From Cytophagia bacterium (GTDB taxonomy: Bacteria > Bacteroidota > Bacteroidia > UBA7662): DNA of 34,950 nucleotides. Shown one piece after another: positions 17,063 through 25,622 of this stretch. Both the position numbers and the translations under genes were made by a program. A model generated the notes under the pieces. It saw only the letters and a program-made list of their open reading frames with translations. It did not search any database and was not told the DNA's origin. The stretch's first letter is position 1. Each line of letters begins with the position of its first letter. The DNA lies in the NCBI GenBank assembly GCA_009926405.1, contig RFOZ01000004.1, positions 1-34,950 of the forward strand, in the 5' to 3' direction.

Positions 17063-18439
17063 TTAGGCTAGAAGAATTTGACGGGCCTTTTCGGCCAAGG
17101 CCTTGGCCTCTTCCTCACTTTTGGCTTCCGTATAAATTCGCAGGATGGGTTCAGTGTTCGACTTTCGAACATGCAGCCAGGCATGATCCAGGTCAATTTT
17201 GAGTCCATCTTCCCAATTTTGTTGACCCTCCGAAAAGGCTTCGGACAATCGCTGAAGCAGGGCTTCTGGTTTTTGGGTAGGATCAAAGGATACCTTTTCT
17301 TTGGCCATTTCGTAGGTAGGATAGGTATTTCGCAAGGTTTTGGCGGAACAAGCACGAAGGGCTAGATGGGAAAGGAACAAAGCAATGCCCACCAAGGCAT
17401 CCCGACCATAATGCAGTTCAGGGACGATGACACCGCCGTTTCCCTCACCACCAATGACAGCTTTCACTCGTCGCATGGTCCGTACCACGTTAACCTCCCC
17501 TACCGCAGAGGCATGGTATTCTTGGCCATGTCGCTCGCATACATCCCTCAAAGCCCTGCTGGAACTGAGGTTGGAGACGGCAGGACCGGGATGAATGCCC
17601 AGGATATAATCCGCGATGGCCACCAGGGTGTATTCTTCACCAAAGAGAGATCCGTCTTCGCAGACAAAGGCCAGGCGGTCCACATCCGGGTCCACCACAA
17701 TACCCAAATCAGCCGATTGATTCACAACGCCCGAACACAATTCTTCTAAATGTTCACGCAATGGTTCCGGATTGTGCGCGAAGCGACCGTTGGGTTCCGC
17801 GTTCAAAACATCGATTTTTTGGACTCCCAACCTGCGAAGCAAAGCGGGTACGGCCAAGGCACCGGTCGAATTGATTCCGTCCACCATGATTCGCCATCCC
17901 ATGCGGGCAATAGCCTCGGCATGAACCGTGGGCAAGGCCATGATTTCATCCAGATGTTCTTCCAGGGCTCGTTCATCGGTATGGTACTGGCCCAGTTCTT
18001 CCACCGATGAATAAGCTGCCACCTCCCCAGCCTGTACCCTGTTTAACAAGGCGGCTCCCTCCTCCGATCCAAGGAAACAACCTTGATGATCCAATAATTT
18101 GAGAGCGTTCCATTCACCGGGGTTGTGAGAGGCGGTGAGTACGATGCCACCGGCCGCATGAATTCGTGGAACTTTGGTTTCGAGGGTTGGGGTGGTGGTT
18201 AAACCCAGGTCCAGGACATCCAAACCGCAGGCCATCAGGGTTCCTGTAACCAAACGACTAACCATTTCACCCGATACCCGGGCATCTCTGCCCACTACGA
18301 TGCGTAATCCACGGTTATTACTCCGAATGTATTCGGCATACGCTGTGCAGAATTTGACTAAATCAACGGGGGTCAGGCCTTCTCCGGGTTGACCACCAAT
18401 GGTCCCGCGGATGCCAGAAATGGATGCTATGAGTGTCAT
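17063..18439 (-). CDS. glmM: Phosphoglucosamine mutase
   Basis: 458 residues from the ATG at 18439; a longer in-frame start at 18550 would lie inside dapF. It interconverts glucosamine-6-phosphate and glucosamine-1-phosphate on the path to UDP-GlcNAc. The N-terminus ISGIRGTIGG is the Bacteroidota GlmM form. The phosphoserine loop is TASHNP (S104), the Mg site is DPDVDR (Asp 250, 252, 254), and the sugar-phosphate loop is RKSNTEPILR, where SNTEP replaces the commoner SGTEP as is usual in this phylum. It is 4 nt downstream of dapF, giving a small cell-wall precursor operon. Confidence 0.93.
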   Translation of the reverse strand: MTLIASISGIRGTIGGQPGEGLTPVDLVKFCTAYAEYIRSNNRGLRIVVGRDARVSGEMVSRLVTGTLMACGLDVLDLGLTTTPTLETKVPRIHAAGGIVLTASHNPGEWNALKLLDHQGCFLGSEEGAALLNRVQAGEVAAYSSVEELGQYHTDERALEEHLDEIMALPTVHAEAIARMGWRIMVDGINSTGALAVPALLRRLGVQKIDVLNAEPNGRFAHNPEPLREHLEELCSGVVNQSADLGIVVDPDVDRLAFVCEDGSLFGEEYTLVAIADYILGIHPGPAVSNLSSSRALRDVCERHGQEYHASAVGEVNVVRTMRRVKAVIGGEGNGGVIVPELHYGRDALVGIALFLSHLALRACSAKTLRNTYPTYEMAKEKVSFDPTQKPEALLQRLSEAFSEGQQNWEDGLKIDLDHAWLHVRKSNTEPILRIYTEAKSEEEAKALAEKARQILLA

Positions 18440-18443
18440 ATTG

Positions 18444-19325
18444 TCAGACTGCTTTGGTTTCCACTGCCCAGGAATAGGAAGAGCGTGCAATGCCGGGCCA
18501 AAGGCCTTTGAAGGTGCCGTTGGCCGGTCCTGCGAGGTATAAATCTTCAAAAGTTGACCCGTTGTAGCGACCCCCGACCTTCATGAGGCCACCTCTAAAC
18601 TGAACGAGAACTTCGAAATTCTCTTGAAGTTCGGCGTTGTCTTTTTGTTGCATATACAACAAAACACAGGCAACCGCACCGGTACCGCAACTGAGGGTTT
18701 CGTTTTCAACGCCTCGCTCGTAGGTGCGCACTCTTAAACGGTTGGTATCCAAAATTTCCATGAAATTGACATTCGTTCCACCCACCCCAAAGAGGGCATG
18801 CTCTCTTAGAACCTTGCCTTCCCGCAGGACCGGGTAGTTCACCAAATCCCTAACCTGTACCACTAAATGAGGAGAACCGGTATCGATAAAAACCCCTATT
18901 TCCAGGACATTCCAAGCACCGGGTTCGTGCATGCTTAGGCGATATTCTAAATCATCGGTCCGCCAAACATGGTGCGGGCCGTCGCTTGCCTCAAAGGTTC
19001 CGGATTTTTCATTCCCAAAATACCCTTTCGAAAATCCATAAGCCGCGGCACACCGGGCACCGTTCCCGCAAAGGGAGCCCTCGGCACCATCGGCATTGAG
19101 GTAATGGAGGTAAAAGGCTCCCGTTGCGGTTTTGGGTGGCAATAGAATCAAAACACCATCGGCACCGACCCCAAATCGCCGATCGCATACCAAAGACATC
19201 GCATCGTGGGCCTTCCAAAATCCGCTCTCCAAGCGCTCCAAAACGGTCGGTTGCTCCGAACGGGTCAAATCAACTAGCACAAAATCATTCCCGCAGGCCT
19301 GGTATTTATAAAATTCAAAAGTCAC
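18444..19325 (-). CDS. dapF: Diaminopimelate epimerase
   Basis: 293 residues. It epimerises LL-diaminopimelate to the meso form, the precursor of lysine and of peptidoglycan cross-links. The two catalytic cysteines are C86 (LCGNGARC) and C213 (LSCGTGAVAC), with GNDFVL near the N-terminus. The start is a GTG at 19325, which gives the expected short N-terminus (QACGNDF at residues 9-15); no ATG is closer. A TATGTTTG box (19363 to 19356) precedes it by 30 nt. The sequence is otherwise normal, slightly longer than the E. coli protein through a C-terminal extension. Confidence 0.95.
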   Translation of the reverse strand: MTFEFYKYQACGNDFVLVDLTRSEQPTVLERLESGFWKAHDAMSLVCDRRFGVGADGVLILLPPKTATGAFYLHYLNADGAEGSLCGNGARCAAAYGFSKGYFGNEKSGTFEASDGPHHVWRTDDLEYRLSMHEPGAWNVLEIGVFIDTGSPHLVVQVRDLVNYPVLREGKVLREHALFGVGGTNVNFMEILDTNRLRVRTYERGVENETLSCGTGAVACVLLYMQQKDNAELQENFEVLVQFRGGLMKVGGRYNGSTFEDLYLAGPANGTFKGLWPGIARSSYSWAVETKAV

Positions 19326-19355
19326 GGAGGCTTGTTAGGTTAAATTTCGTCTTTG

Positions 19356-19363
19356 CAAACATA
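19356..19363 (-). promoter_or_regulatory. Candidate -7 box (TAnnTTTG) of dapF-glmM-desulfurase
   Basis: Minus-strand TATGTTTG matches the Bacteroidota -7 consensus, 30 nt before the dapF GTG. A TTTG lies further upstream (minus strand 19393-19390), but its 26-nt spacing is longer than ideal. The rest of the 140-nt divergent spacer holds no gene I can see. Confidence 0.4.
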
Positions 19364-19465
19364 CGATTCGGGTAGGTGTTTCGTTAAGGCAAAGGTCCGA
19401 GGCCTTGCCATGTTTGGCACGGTTTTTGGTGGCTTCAAACTGTAATTCATACAAAAACGATCGAT

Positions 19466-20932
19466 ATGACCAAACTTCGTCAATGGGGTGGAACCCTGCT
19501 TGTTGCTTTCCTCGGAAGCCTCTTGGGGGCTTGGATTGTGTACGGATGGTCCGGACAGTCACCCTTCCCCTCAACGGGCTGGAACACACCGCCCGCTAGC
19601 CTTACCCATTTTCCTGAACACATTGTTGAACATCCCAACTTTGTGACGACAGCATCCGTGGTTACGCCCTGTGTTGTGCACATCAAAACCAAGGGTCAAA
19701 GCGCAGGTTCCCTTCAAGGCACCTTGCCACCGGGCATGGACATGTTCCGCGATTTCTTTAATGGACCGGACATGATGCCCAAGGGGCCTTCCATGGGATC
19801 CGGTTCAGGCGTTATTATGTCCGAAGACGGTTACATCATTACCAACAACCATGTCATCAAAGACGCCGACGAAATCGAGGTTATCCTCAACGACAAGCGG
19901 AGCTTCAACGGCAAGGTCGTTGGACAAGACCCTAGTTCGGATCTTGCGCTTCTCAAAATAGAAGCCACCCTTTTGCCTTATGTCAAAATGGGCAACAGCG
20001 ATGCCTTGCAGGTCGGTGAGTGGGTCCTCGCTGTAGGCAATCCCTTTAATCTCAATTCAACCGTGACGGCGGGTATTGTCTCGGCCAAAGCACGCAACAT
20101 TAATATTTTGGGCGGTGGCACCAGCTTGGAGGCTTTTATTCAAACCGACGCCGCGGTGAATCCCGGGAACAGTGGAGGGGCCTTGGTAAATGTTCAGGGC
20201 GAATTGGTCGGAATTAATACCGCCATCGCATCCAGCACCGGTGCCTACCAGGGTTATTCCTTCGCAATCCCCTCCAATTTGGTGGCCAAAGTCATGGACG
20301 ATATCAAACAATACGGTACGGTTCAGCGTGGATTCCTTGGAATACAGATTCGTGATGTCGATGCAGCCCTGGTCGAAAGCGAAAACCTCAAAGTCAACAA
20401 CGGAACCTATGTAGCTGATTTTATGCCCAATTCGGCCGCCGAAGAAGCCGGTATCCAAAAAGGAGATGTTATCACCAAAGTCCAAGGTCAGGATATCAAA
20501 ACCACTCCTGAACTCATGGAAATTGTTGGACGCAGGCGTCCAGGCGAAAAAGTTCAGTTGGAAATCAACCGCAAAGGCAAAACCTTGGTCTTTGAGGTGA
20601 AGTTGCGAAATTCGGATGGGAAAGCAGAATTGGTCAAGGCAACCCCCAAAGAGGATGATACCGCTTGGTTGGGCGCTCAATTAGAAAAAGCCGGCCGAAA
20701 AGAGCTGGAAAGTCTTCGCCTGGAATTCGGAATCAAGGTCACCCAATTATCCAACGGCAAACTCAAAGAGAGCGGAATACGCGAAGGTTTCATCATTACC
20801 AAGGTGGATAAAGTCGAAGTCAATTCGCCCAAAGCCCTCAAAGAATTGATTCAAGGCAAAAAGGGAGGCTTGCTCATCGAAGGGGTTTACCCCAACGGAA
20901 CCAAGGGTTTTTATGGGATTGAAATCCCTTAA
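19466..20932 (+). CDS. DegP/HtrA-family periplasmic serine protease
   Basis: 488 residues. An N-terminal hydrophobic helix (about 8-28) acts as signal or anchor. The trypsin-like triad is H129 (TNNHVIK), D159 (SSDLALLK) and S236 (NPGNSGGAL). The Gly-rich QTDAAVNPGNSGG segment is canonical. PDZ1 covers about 280-370 (GFLGIQI..., then SAAEEAGIQKGDVI) and PDZ2 about 395-488 (SGIREGFIITKVD). The enzyme degrades or refolds damaged envelope proteins. The upstream 140-nt spacer has no strong TAnnTTTG box in this direction. A short hairpin follows the stop. Confidence 0.95.
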   Translation: MTKLRQWGGTLLVAFLGSLLGAWIVYGWSGQSPFPSTGWNTPPASLTHFPEHIVEHPNFVTTASVVTPCVVHIKTKGQSAGSLQGTLPPGMDMFRDFFNGPDMMPKGPSMGSGSGVIMSEDGYIITNNHVIKDADEIEVILNDKRSFNGKVVGQDPSSDLALLKIEATLLPYVKMGNSDALQVGEWVLAVGNPFNLNSTVTAGIVSAKARNINILGGGTSLEAFIQTDAAVNPGNSGGALVNVQGELVGINTAIASSTGAYQGYSFAIPSNLVAKVMDDIKQYGTVQRGFLGIQIRDVDAALVESENLKVNNGTYVADFMPNSAAEEAGIQKGDVITKVQGQDIKTTPELMEIVGRRRPGEKVQLEINRKGKTLVFEVKLRNSDGKAELVKATPKEDDTAWLGAQLEKAGRKELESLRLEFGIKVTQLSNGKLKESGIREGFIITKVDKVEVNSPKALKELIQGKKGGLLIEGVYPNGTKGFYGIEIP

Positions 20933-20946
20933 GGCCCATTGGGCCT
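20932..20946. terminator. Short hairpin between convergent degP and dihaem genes
   Basis: AGGCCC-ATT-GGGCCT is a perfect 6-bp stem with a 3-nt loop that starts on the last base of the degP stop and ends one base before the convergent stop. There is no U-tract. It may terminate both transcripts, but the stem is short. Confidence 0.35.
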
Positions 20947-21825
20947 CTAAAGGGTTTGGAGGTAAGCCAAAACAGCCTCGACTTCCATCGAGTCACCTTG
21001 CCATCGACCGGCTTCTCCGGCCCCTTTTTGGTAGTGTTCTAACACATCTCGAAGTGTTGCAGCTTGTCCATCATGAAAATAGGGCGCTGTTTTCTGTAGA
21101 TTTCGCAATACCGGGGTTCGAAGCCGTCCCCGGTCCTCTTCCTTCAAGGTCACAGCGGCCCGACCCAATTCATTCATTCGGTTTGGGAGGTTGAGGTTGT
21201 AGTACCCCCCATCGCTTTTGGCCTCTCCGTTATGGCAACGAATGCATGCGGCTTCTCCCTCAAAGAGCGATCGGCCCCTAGCAATCAGGGTAGGGTTGTT
21301 GGGGGGTGCGGTGTTCAAATCCTGGCGACCTTGTTCGCTCAGTTCCAATAGATAACGCTGCAAGGTCAACAAATAGGCCGAGGCTGGATCGGTGGATGGG
21401 TAGAGTCGCGTCAAAAGTTCATGATAGCCAGGATAAGCCTTTAACTTTTGATTTAAGGACCTCGGATCAAAAGCCATATCACCGTGCGCAGTGATGGCAG
21501 CCAAAACAGCCAAGCTTCCTATTTGGAGGGGTGGTACTCCCCCATCCGCCATGAGAGGCAGGTTAGTGGGTAGTCCCCATAAGGTCGGTGTATTCCTTCG
21601 CGTTTGGCGAGCAAAAGCTCCTACGGACAAAGGCAGTGTATCGGCAAAGGCATGCTCAGGACGATGACAAGAAGCACAGGAAACACGACCATCCGCCGAA
21701 AAGCGCTCATCCTCGAACAAAACGCTGCCCAAGGCGAGTTTTTCTGCATCCGGATTGGTGTGGGGTCGGCAAGCCGCAAAGCCCCCCAACAAGGCCAACA
21801 GAATTACGAACCTAAGGGGCGACAA
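20947..21825 (-). CDS. Dihaem cytochrome c peroxidase/MauG-like lipoprotein (short form)
   Basis: 292 residues. It has a lipoprotein signal (GGFAAC, Cys 19) and two haem c sites, CASCH (50-54) and CIRCH (194-198). The C-terminal RTPVLRNLQKTAPYFHDGQ block is the family's standard second-haem ligand region. It is shorter than the neighbouring paralogue, and the 'WDGR' segment seen there is replaced by LMADGGVPPLQ, so the first-domain surface differs. Members either reduce H2O2 to water or, as in MauG and MbnH, oxidise a protein side chain through a high-valent bis-haem state. It overlaps the next gene by 14 nt, in a unit with an MbnP-like lipoprotein. Confidence 0.9.
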   Translation of the reverse strand: MSPLRFVILLALLGGFAACRPHTNPDAEKLALGSVLFEDERFSADGRVSCASCHRPEHAFADTLPLSVGAFARQTRRNTPTLWGLPTNLPLMADGGVPPLQIGSLAVLAAITAHGDMAFDPRSLNQKLKAYPGYHELLTRLYPSTDPASAYLLTLQRYLLELSEQGRQDLNTAPPNNPTLIARGRSLFEGEAACIRCHNGEAKSDGGYYNLNLPNRMNELGRAAVTLKEEDRGRLRTPVLRNLQKTAPYFHDGQAATLRDVLEHYQKGAGEAGRWQGDSMEVEAVLAYLQTL

Positions 21826-22897
21826 AATGGGGATTCAAGGCCAAGGTTGTATCGGTCAGGGATTGCAAAAAGGCAACCAAATCTGCTTTGTCTTGGGGGC
21901 TTAAGCGCAGTCCCCCGTTTTGGACCCGGAGATTGGCGTTGAGTGTGGAACTGGATTGCACTCCGCTGTTGTAATGTTCCACAACTTCTTCGAGGGTCGC
22001 GAACCGACCATCGTGCATATAAGGCGCCGTTAATCCCACATTTCGCAAAGAGGGGGTCTTGAATTTGCCCCGGTCGGAGGCCAACCCGGTAACCACCTGA
22101 AATCCAGGTTTGAGAACCGAATCCAACCCGTTGTTTTCAAAAGAACGATTGGTAAAAAGGGCGGTTCCATGGCAATGAAAACAATCCGCCCCTACGGGTC
22201 TTCCGGAACCAGGTGCGGAATATTCCCGCATAAAAAGGTCAAAGCCACGCTGTTCGGAAGGTGTTAGGTTGGCGAGTCCCATACGGGATAAATCAAAGCG
22301 TGATCGGTACGAAGTAAGACTCAGAAGGTACTGCTCCAAAGCCCATTGAAGTCGCTGTATCGTGATACTTTCATCCCCAAAGGCCTTCCCAAACGCGACT
22401 CGATAGGCTTGGTCTCCGCTTAAACGCCCCAAAGCCTGCCCCAAGGACAAATGCATTTCCACCGGATCCTGAATCGGCTGCAAAACCTGATCCCTCAAGT
22501 TGGGCGAACGCCCATCCCAAAAAAATCGATTCGCCCATAACAAATTAAAAAGAGGCATCGCGTTAAATTTCCCCAAGGCCCCACCGATCCCCTTGCTATA
22601 AACCACGGTATCCGAAAAGGCCCGGTTGGGATGATGGCAGGAAGCGCAGGATACCGTGTAATCCAAGCTCAGTGTTTTGTCAAAAAATAAACGTTTTCCC
22701 AGCGCCACTCCTTCCACCGAGGGCGGATTGTCCTGAGGCCAAGGCAGGTTGGGAAATCCTAGACCGGGCGGGGGACTATCCGGAACAAAAGTCGTTGGTT
22801 TGGGATAGGAGGTCGGTTCATCGGGACCACATGATACCAGGAGTCCGCACAAGGCCCCAAGCCAAATTCCAAAAATTCTTGAGCGCAAGACCAACAC
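21812..22897 (-). CDS. Dihaem cytochrome c peroxidase/MauG-like lipoprotein
   Basis: 361 residues. The lipobox GLLVSC puts Cys 23 at the mature N-terminus. Haem c motifs are CASCH (84-88) and CFHCH (239-243). FFWDGRSPNLRDQVLQPI followed by DPVEMHL is the classical first-domain signature, and KTPSLRNVGLTAPYMHDGRF is the second-haem distal region. It is probably attached to the outer membrane, facing the periplasm. The start lies 10 nt downstream of the MbnP-like gene. The MbnH-type role (oxidising a Trp on MbnP) is suggested by that neighbour, not by a residue I can point to; ordinary peroxidase activity is the alternative. Confidence 0.92.
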   Translation of the reverse strand: MLVLRSRIFGIWLGALCGLLVSCGPDEPTSYPKPTTFVPDSPPPGLGFPNLPWPQDNPPSVEGVALGKRLFFDKTLSLDYTVSCASCHHPNRAFSDTVVYSKGIGGALGKFNAMPLFNLLWANRFFWDGRSPNLRDQVLQPIQDPVEMHLSLGQALGRLSGDQAYRVAFGKAFGDESITIQRLQWALEQYLLSLTSYRSRFDLSRMGLANLTPSEQRGFDLFMREYSAPGSGRPVGADCFHCHGTALFTNRSFENNGLDSVLKPGFQVVTGLASDRGKFKTPSLRNVGLTAPYMHDGRFATLEEVVEHYNSGVQSSSTLNANLRVQNGGLRLSPQDKADLVAFLQSLTDTTLALNPHFVAP

Positions 22898-22907
22898 GAT
22901 TGGTACC

Positions 22908-23693
22908 TTAGGGTGTTACAAGGCCTTTCCAAACATAGGCCGATGCCAAATTGTAAGCGAGTTTGGAAGCCACCCGATCTCCCAGCGAAGAATGCGAAAA
23001 GGAGGAAGAATCGGTGATGGAATGGGTGTGGGTTCCATCAAAAAATCGACGCATTTGCAATTGGACTGAGAGATCAGCCGAGGGACCTTCCAAAGCCACG
23101 GATGAAAACGGCAAAATCACGGTCCGTAACATTTCATCACCCCCCAGATGATACGAAAATCCTCCGTTCACCGGCAGGTTAGGACGCTGATACTGCCCTT
23201 CCATTTTGAAGAAAATATAACCACTGTTCCAATTCCAATGCATATGTGCACTGTTCAGCAAGGAAAGAGGATGGCTGGGTGGCCAAGAAGCTGGATCGCT
23301 GTGATTTAGAAGGGAATCCAAACCAACACGAAACCTTAGGGCCGTGTAGGTCCCGGCAGGAACCAAGGGAGCCAAACGCCAACGGGATTGGGTTTGTCGC
23401 TCCAAATCTGCATAAAAAACGGCATCCGGGAATTCCAGCCAAGAGCTGTCGGTACGCTGCAAGGCAAAACCGCTGAGATAATATTGACAATGATTAATTT
23501 CAATTTGATTCATGAGAGTGGGTAACCACGCACGATTTAGTTCCAACGATGACGAATCGTAACGGTGGTCCAACCGCAAATACAAACCGGCTTCGTTAAC
23601 AACCGGTGGATGCGGTGGGTGGGTATCGCACGATTGCATGGCAGCCGAGAGAAACAACCAAGCAAGTCCAAAAAATTTAGAGAACGTCTTCAT
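22908..23693 (-). CDS. MbnP-like periplasmic copper-binding lipoprotein
   Basis: 261 residues. A signal peptide with a lipobox-like MQSC (Cys 22) is followed by a beta-rich domain. Family-typical segments: YYLSGFAL (71-78), RFRVGLDSLLNHSD (about 120-133), the block HPLSLLNSAHMHWNWNSGYI (141-160, Trp 153 and 155) followed by FFKMEG, and FSYHLGG (about 179-185). This matches my memory of MbnP, whose Methylosinus member carries a Trp converted to kynurenine by the dihaem enzyme MbnH and binds copper. Here two dihaem genes follow at once. There is no methanobactin precursor or biosynthesis gene, so the cluster is MbnP/MbnH only. It overlaps the upstream gene by 17 nt. Confidence 0.8.
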   Translation of the reverse strand: MKTFSKFFGLAWLFLSAAMQSCDTHPPHPPVVNEAGLYLRLDHRYDSSSLELNRAWLPTLMNQIEINHCQYYLSGFALQRTDSSWLEFPDAVFYADLERQTQSRWRLAPLVPAGTYTALRFRVGLDSLLNHSDPASWPPSHPLSLLNSAHMHWNWNSGYIFFKMEGQYQRPNLPVNGGFSYHLGGDEMLRTVILPFSSVALEGPSADLSVQLQMRRFFDGTHTHSITDSSSFSHSSLGDRVASKLAYNLASAYVWKGLVTP

Positions 23694-24144
23694 CGTTGTT
23701 GGCTAAAGGGGTGCGGTAAAGATCTGGTTCATCCATCGACCAGAGGCATTGAAGTCCTTCACCATCAAAAAGCATCCAACGAACGGGGGCTGGAACCAAA
23801 ACCAACTTGGCTTTGCGACTGCTTTGATTTTCAACGACCCAATCCACGATAACACCTTCGTCCATGGGGAGTTCATAGGCCCCTTCTTCCACCACCGAAT
23901 CCCGGTAAACAGCTGCCATATAGGCTGTTGGCAGCAGGACTTCCTGACCTGGAAAATGAACCTCGTGTAATTTCTGCAAAATGCTCTCCAAAAAGGCACC
24001 GTGTTCGCGATTAAAGGCATCCTCCGCATCCAGCAATTGGTCTTCGGCCTCGTCGTATTCAGGGTCGGCGTAGCCCAATTCGGCTAAGCGGTTCCTCAGG
24101 GTTACCAATTGCAACAAATCTTCATCAATAGGGTTGATTTCCAC
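23677..24144 (-). CDS. Small acidic protein of unknown function
   Basis: 155 residues from the GTG at 24144, or 165 from the TTG at 24174; I prefer the GTG because a TATTTTTG box (24171 to 24164) lies just upstream and would overlap the longer start. It is strongly acidic, with no signal peptide or membrane helix. An N-terminal helical pair (about 1-60, LRNRLAELGYADPEYDEAED) is followed by a beta-rich half (VLLPTAYMAAVY, KAKLVLVPAPVRWMLFDG). I do not recognise a family, but the pattern is one I associate with conserved Bacteroidota proteins. It overlaps the MbnP-like gene by 17 nt, so it is co-transcribed with the copper cluster, and it diverges from the phosphohexomutase. Confidence 0.75.
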   Translation of the reverse strand: MEINPIDEDLLQLVTLRNRLAELGYADPEYDEAEDQLLDAEDAFNREHGAFLESILQKLHEVHFPGQEVLLPTAYMAAVYRDSVVEEGAYELPMDEGVIVDWVVENQSSRKAKLVLVPAPVRWMLFDGEGLQCLWSMDEPDLYRTPLANNDEDVL

Positions 24145-24178
24145 GGCATTTTGATTGAATACCCAAAAATACAACGGC

Positions 24179-24208
24179 TTGGGCTGGCTGGGTCGGGTTT
24201 TATCTTTG
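24179..24208 (+). promoter_or_regulatory. Bacteroidota promoter of the phosphohexomutase gene
   Basis: TTG (24179-24181), a 19-nt spacer, then TATCTTTG (24201-24208) fits the -33/-7 consensus TTG...TAnnTTTG very well. The -7 box ends only 4 nt before the ATG at 24213, so transcription would start at or next to the start codon. Confidence 0.6.
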
Positions 24209-24212
24209 GGTC

Positions 24213-25616
24213 ATGACAATCAAATTTGGAACCGACGGTTGGCGAGCCATTATTGCCAAAGACTATACCATCGAAAACGTTGCCCGGGTTGCCCAGGGTA
24301 CTGCAACATGGCTTTTGGAAATGGATCCCTCCCCTACCGTTGTTTTGGGTTCGGATTGCCGCTTTGGAGGGCGAATGTTTGCGGAAACCGTCGCGCTGGT
24401 CATGGCCCAAAACGGGGTTAAGGTCCTTTGGGATCAGAACGATTTTGTTTCAACCCCCATGGTTTCTTTGGGAACAGTTCAAAACAAAGCCCATGCCGGT
24501 GTTATCCTAACGGCCAGCCACAACCCCCCCTCTTACAACGGTTTCAAAATCAAAGCCTCGTACGGTGGGCCGGCCATTCCTTCGATGATTGCAGCAGTCG
24601 AAGCCATGATTCCCGATCAGCCCCCCCCTATTCAAAACACCATCGCCTATTGGAAAGAACGCGGAAGGATTGTTGATGTGGATTTATACACCGCTTATTT
24701 GGATGAAATCCGTCGAAATTTTGACCTGGAATCCATGCAGCCCTTATCAGCGCACCTGGCCTTTGATGCCATGTATGGGGCTGGCCAGAGGGTTATTCCG
24801 GATTTGTTTCCCAAGGCGTTGAACCTTCATGGCTCCTACAATCCCGGCTTTGCGGGACAGGCTCCCGAACCCATCGCTCGCAATTTGACCGAACTATCGC
24901 AGCTTCTGGCCAGCGACCCGTCCCTGGGGATGGGCTTGGCCGTTGATGGGGATGCGGATCGTATCGGGCTGCTGAATGCGTCGGGTGACTTTGTGGATTC
25001 GCATCATATTTTGATGCTCTTGGTGGCTTACCTAGCCGGGGTCCAGGGCAAAAAGGGGGATGTGGTCGTTTCTTTTTCGGTGAGTCCCCGTATGGAACGT
25101 TTATGCAGACATTTTGGGTTGAACCTGGTGGTGACGCCCATTGGTTTCAAATACATCTGTGAAATCATGACCCAAGGGGGTGTTTTGGTTGGAGGCGAAG
25201 AATCCGGAGGAATCGCCATTGACGGTTATATCCCCGAAAGAGATGGCCTATGGATCGGGCTTACCCTCATGGAATACATGGCCAAATCCGGTAAAACGCT
25301 CGAAAACCTCATTGAGGAAGTTTATGCCGTTTCCGGACCTTTTTATTACGATCGCTGGGATTTGCATATTGAAAACGACCACAAAGCCCGGGTTCTGGAC
25401 GGCTTGGCCTCCGGGGCTTACGCTGCCTTTGGTCCGTACACGGTCCAGCGTACCGAAACCATCGACGGTTACAAATGCTGGTTAACCGATGACGAATGGG
25501 TCATGTTTCGCGCTTCGGGCACGGAGCCGGTCCTTAGGATTTACGCTGAATCCAATTCCCGTTCCGAAACCGAAGCGATTCTCAAAGCTGCCCAAACCAC
25601 CCTCTACGGAGCGTAA
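24213..25616 (+). CDS. Phosphoglucomutase/phosphomannomutase family protein
   Basis: 467 residues. An alpha-D-phosphohexomutase with FGTDGWRA at 5-12, the phosphoserine loop LTASHNPPSYNG (S102), the metal loop DGDADR (Asp 245, 247, 249), GGEESGGIAIDGYIPERDG for sugar recognition, and RASGTEPVLRIY near 440. It interconverts hexose 1- and 6-phosphates; it is distinct from GlmM at 17063, which has the GlmM-type N-terminus. Glucose or mannose specificity cannot be told from the motifs. A leader of only a few nucleotides is implied by the promoter. The RNase P RNA begins about 8 nt after the stop. Confidence 0.92.
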   Translation: MTIKFGTDGWRAIIAKDYTIENVARVAQGTATWLLEMDPSPTVVLGSDCRFGGRMFAETVALVMAQNGVKVLWDQNDFVSTPMVSLGTVQNKAHAGVILTASHNPPSYNGFKIKASYGGPAIPSMIAAVEAMIPDQPPPIQNTIAYWKERGRIVDVDLYTAYLDEIRRNFDLESMQPLSAHLAFDAMYGAGQRVIPDLFPKALNLHGSYNPGFAGQAPEPIARNLTELSQLLASDPSLGMGLAVDGDADRIGLLNASGDFVDSHHILMLLVAYLAGVQGKKGDVVVSFSVSPRMERLCRHFGLNLVVTPIGFKYICEIMTQGGVLVGGEESGGIAIDGYIPERDGLWIGLTLMEYMAKSGKTLENLIEEVYAVSGPFYYDRWDLHIENDHKARVLDGLASGAYAAFGPYTVQRTETIDGYKCWLTDDEWVMFRASGTEPVLRIYAESNSRSETEAILKAAQTTLYGA

Positions 25617-25622
25617 CTTTGG

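Noticed and set aside
18440..18550. Upstream extension of glmM into dapF
   Set aside because: The extra 37 residues are unlike GlmM, and the ATG at 18439 starts the standard N-terminus 4 nt after dapF.
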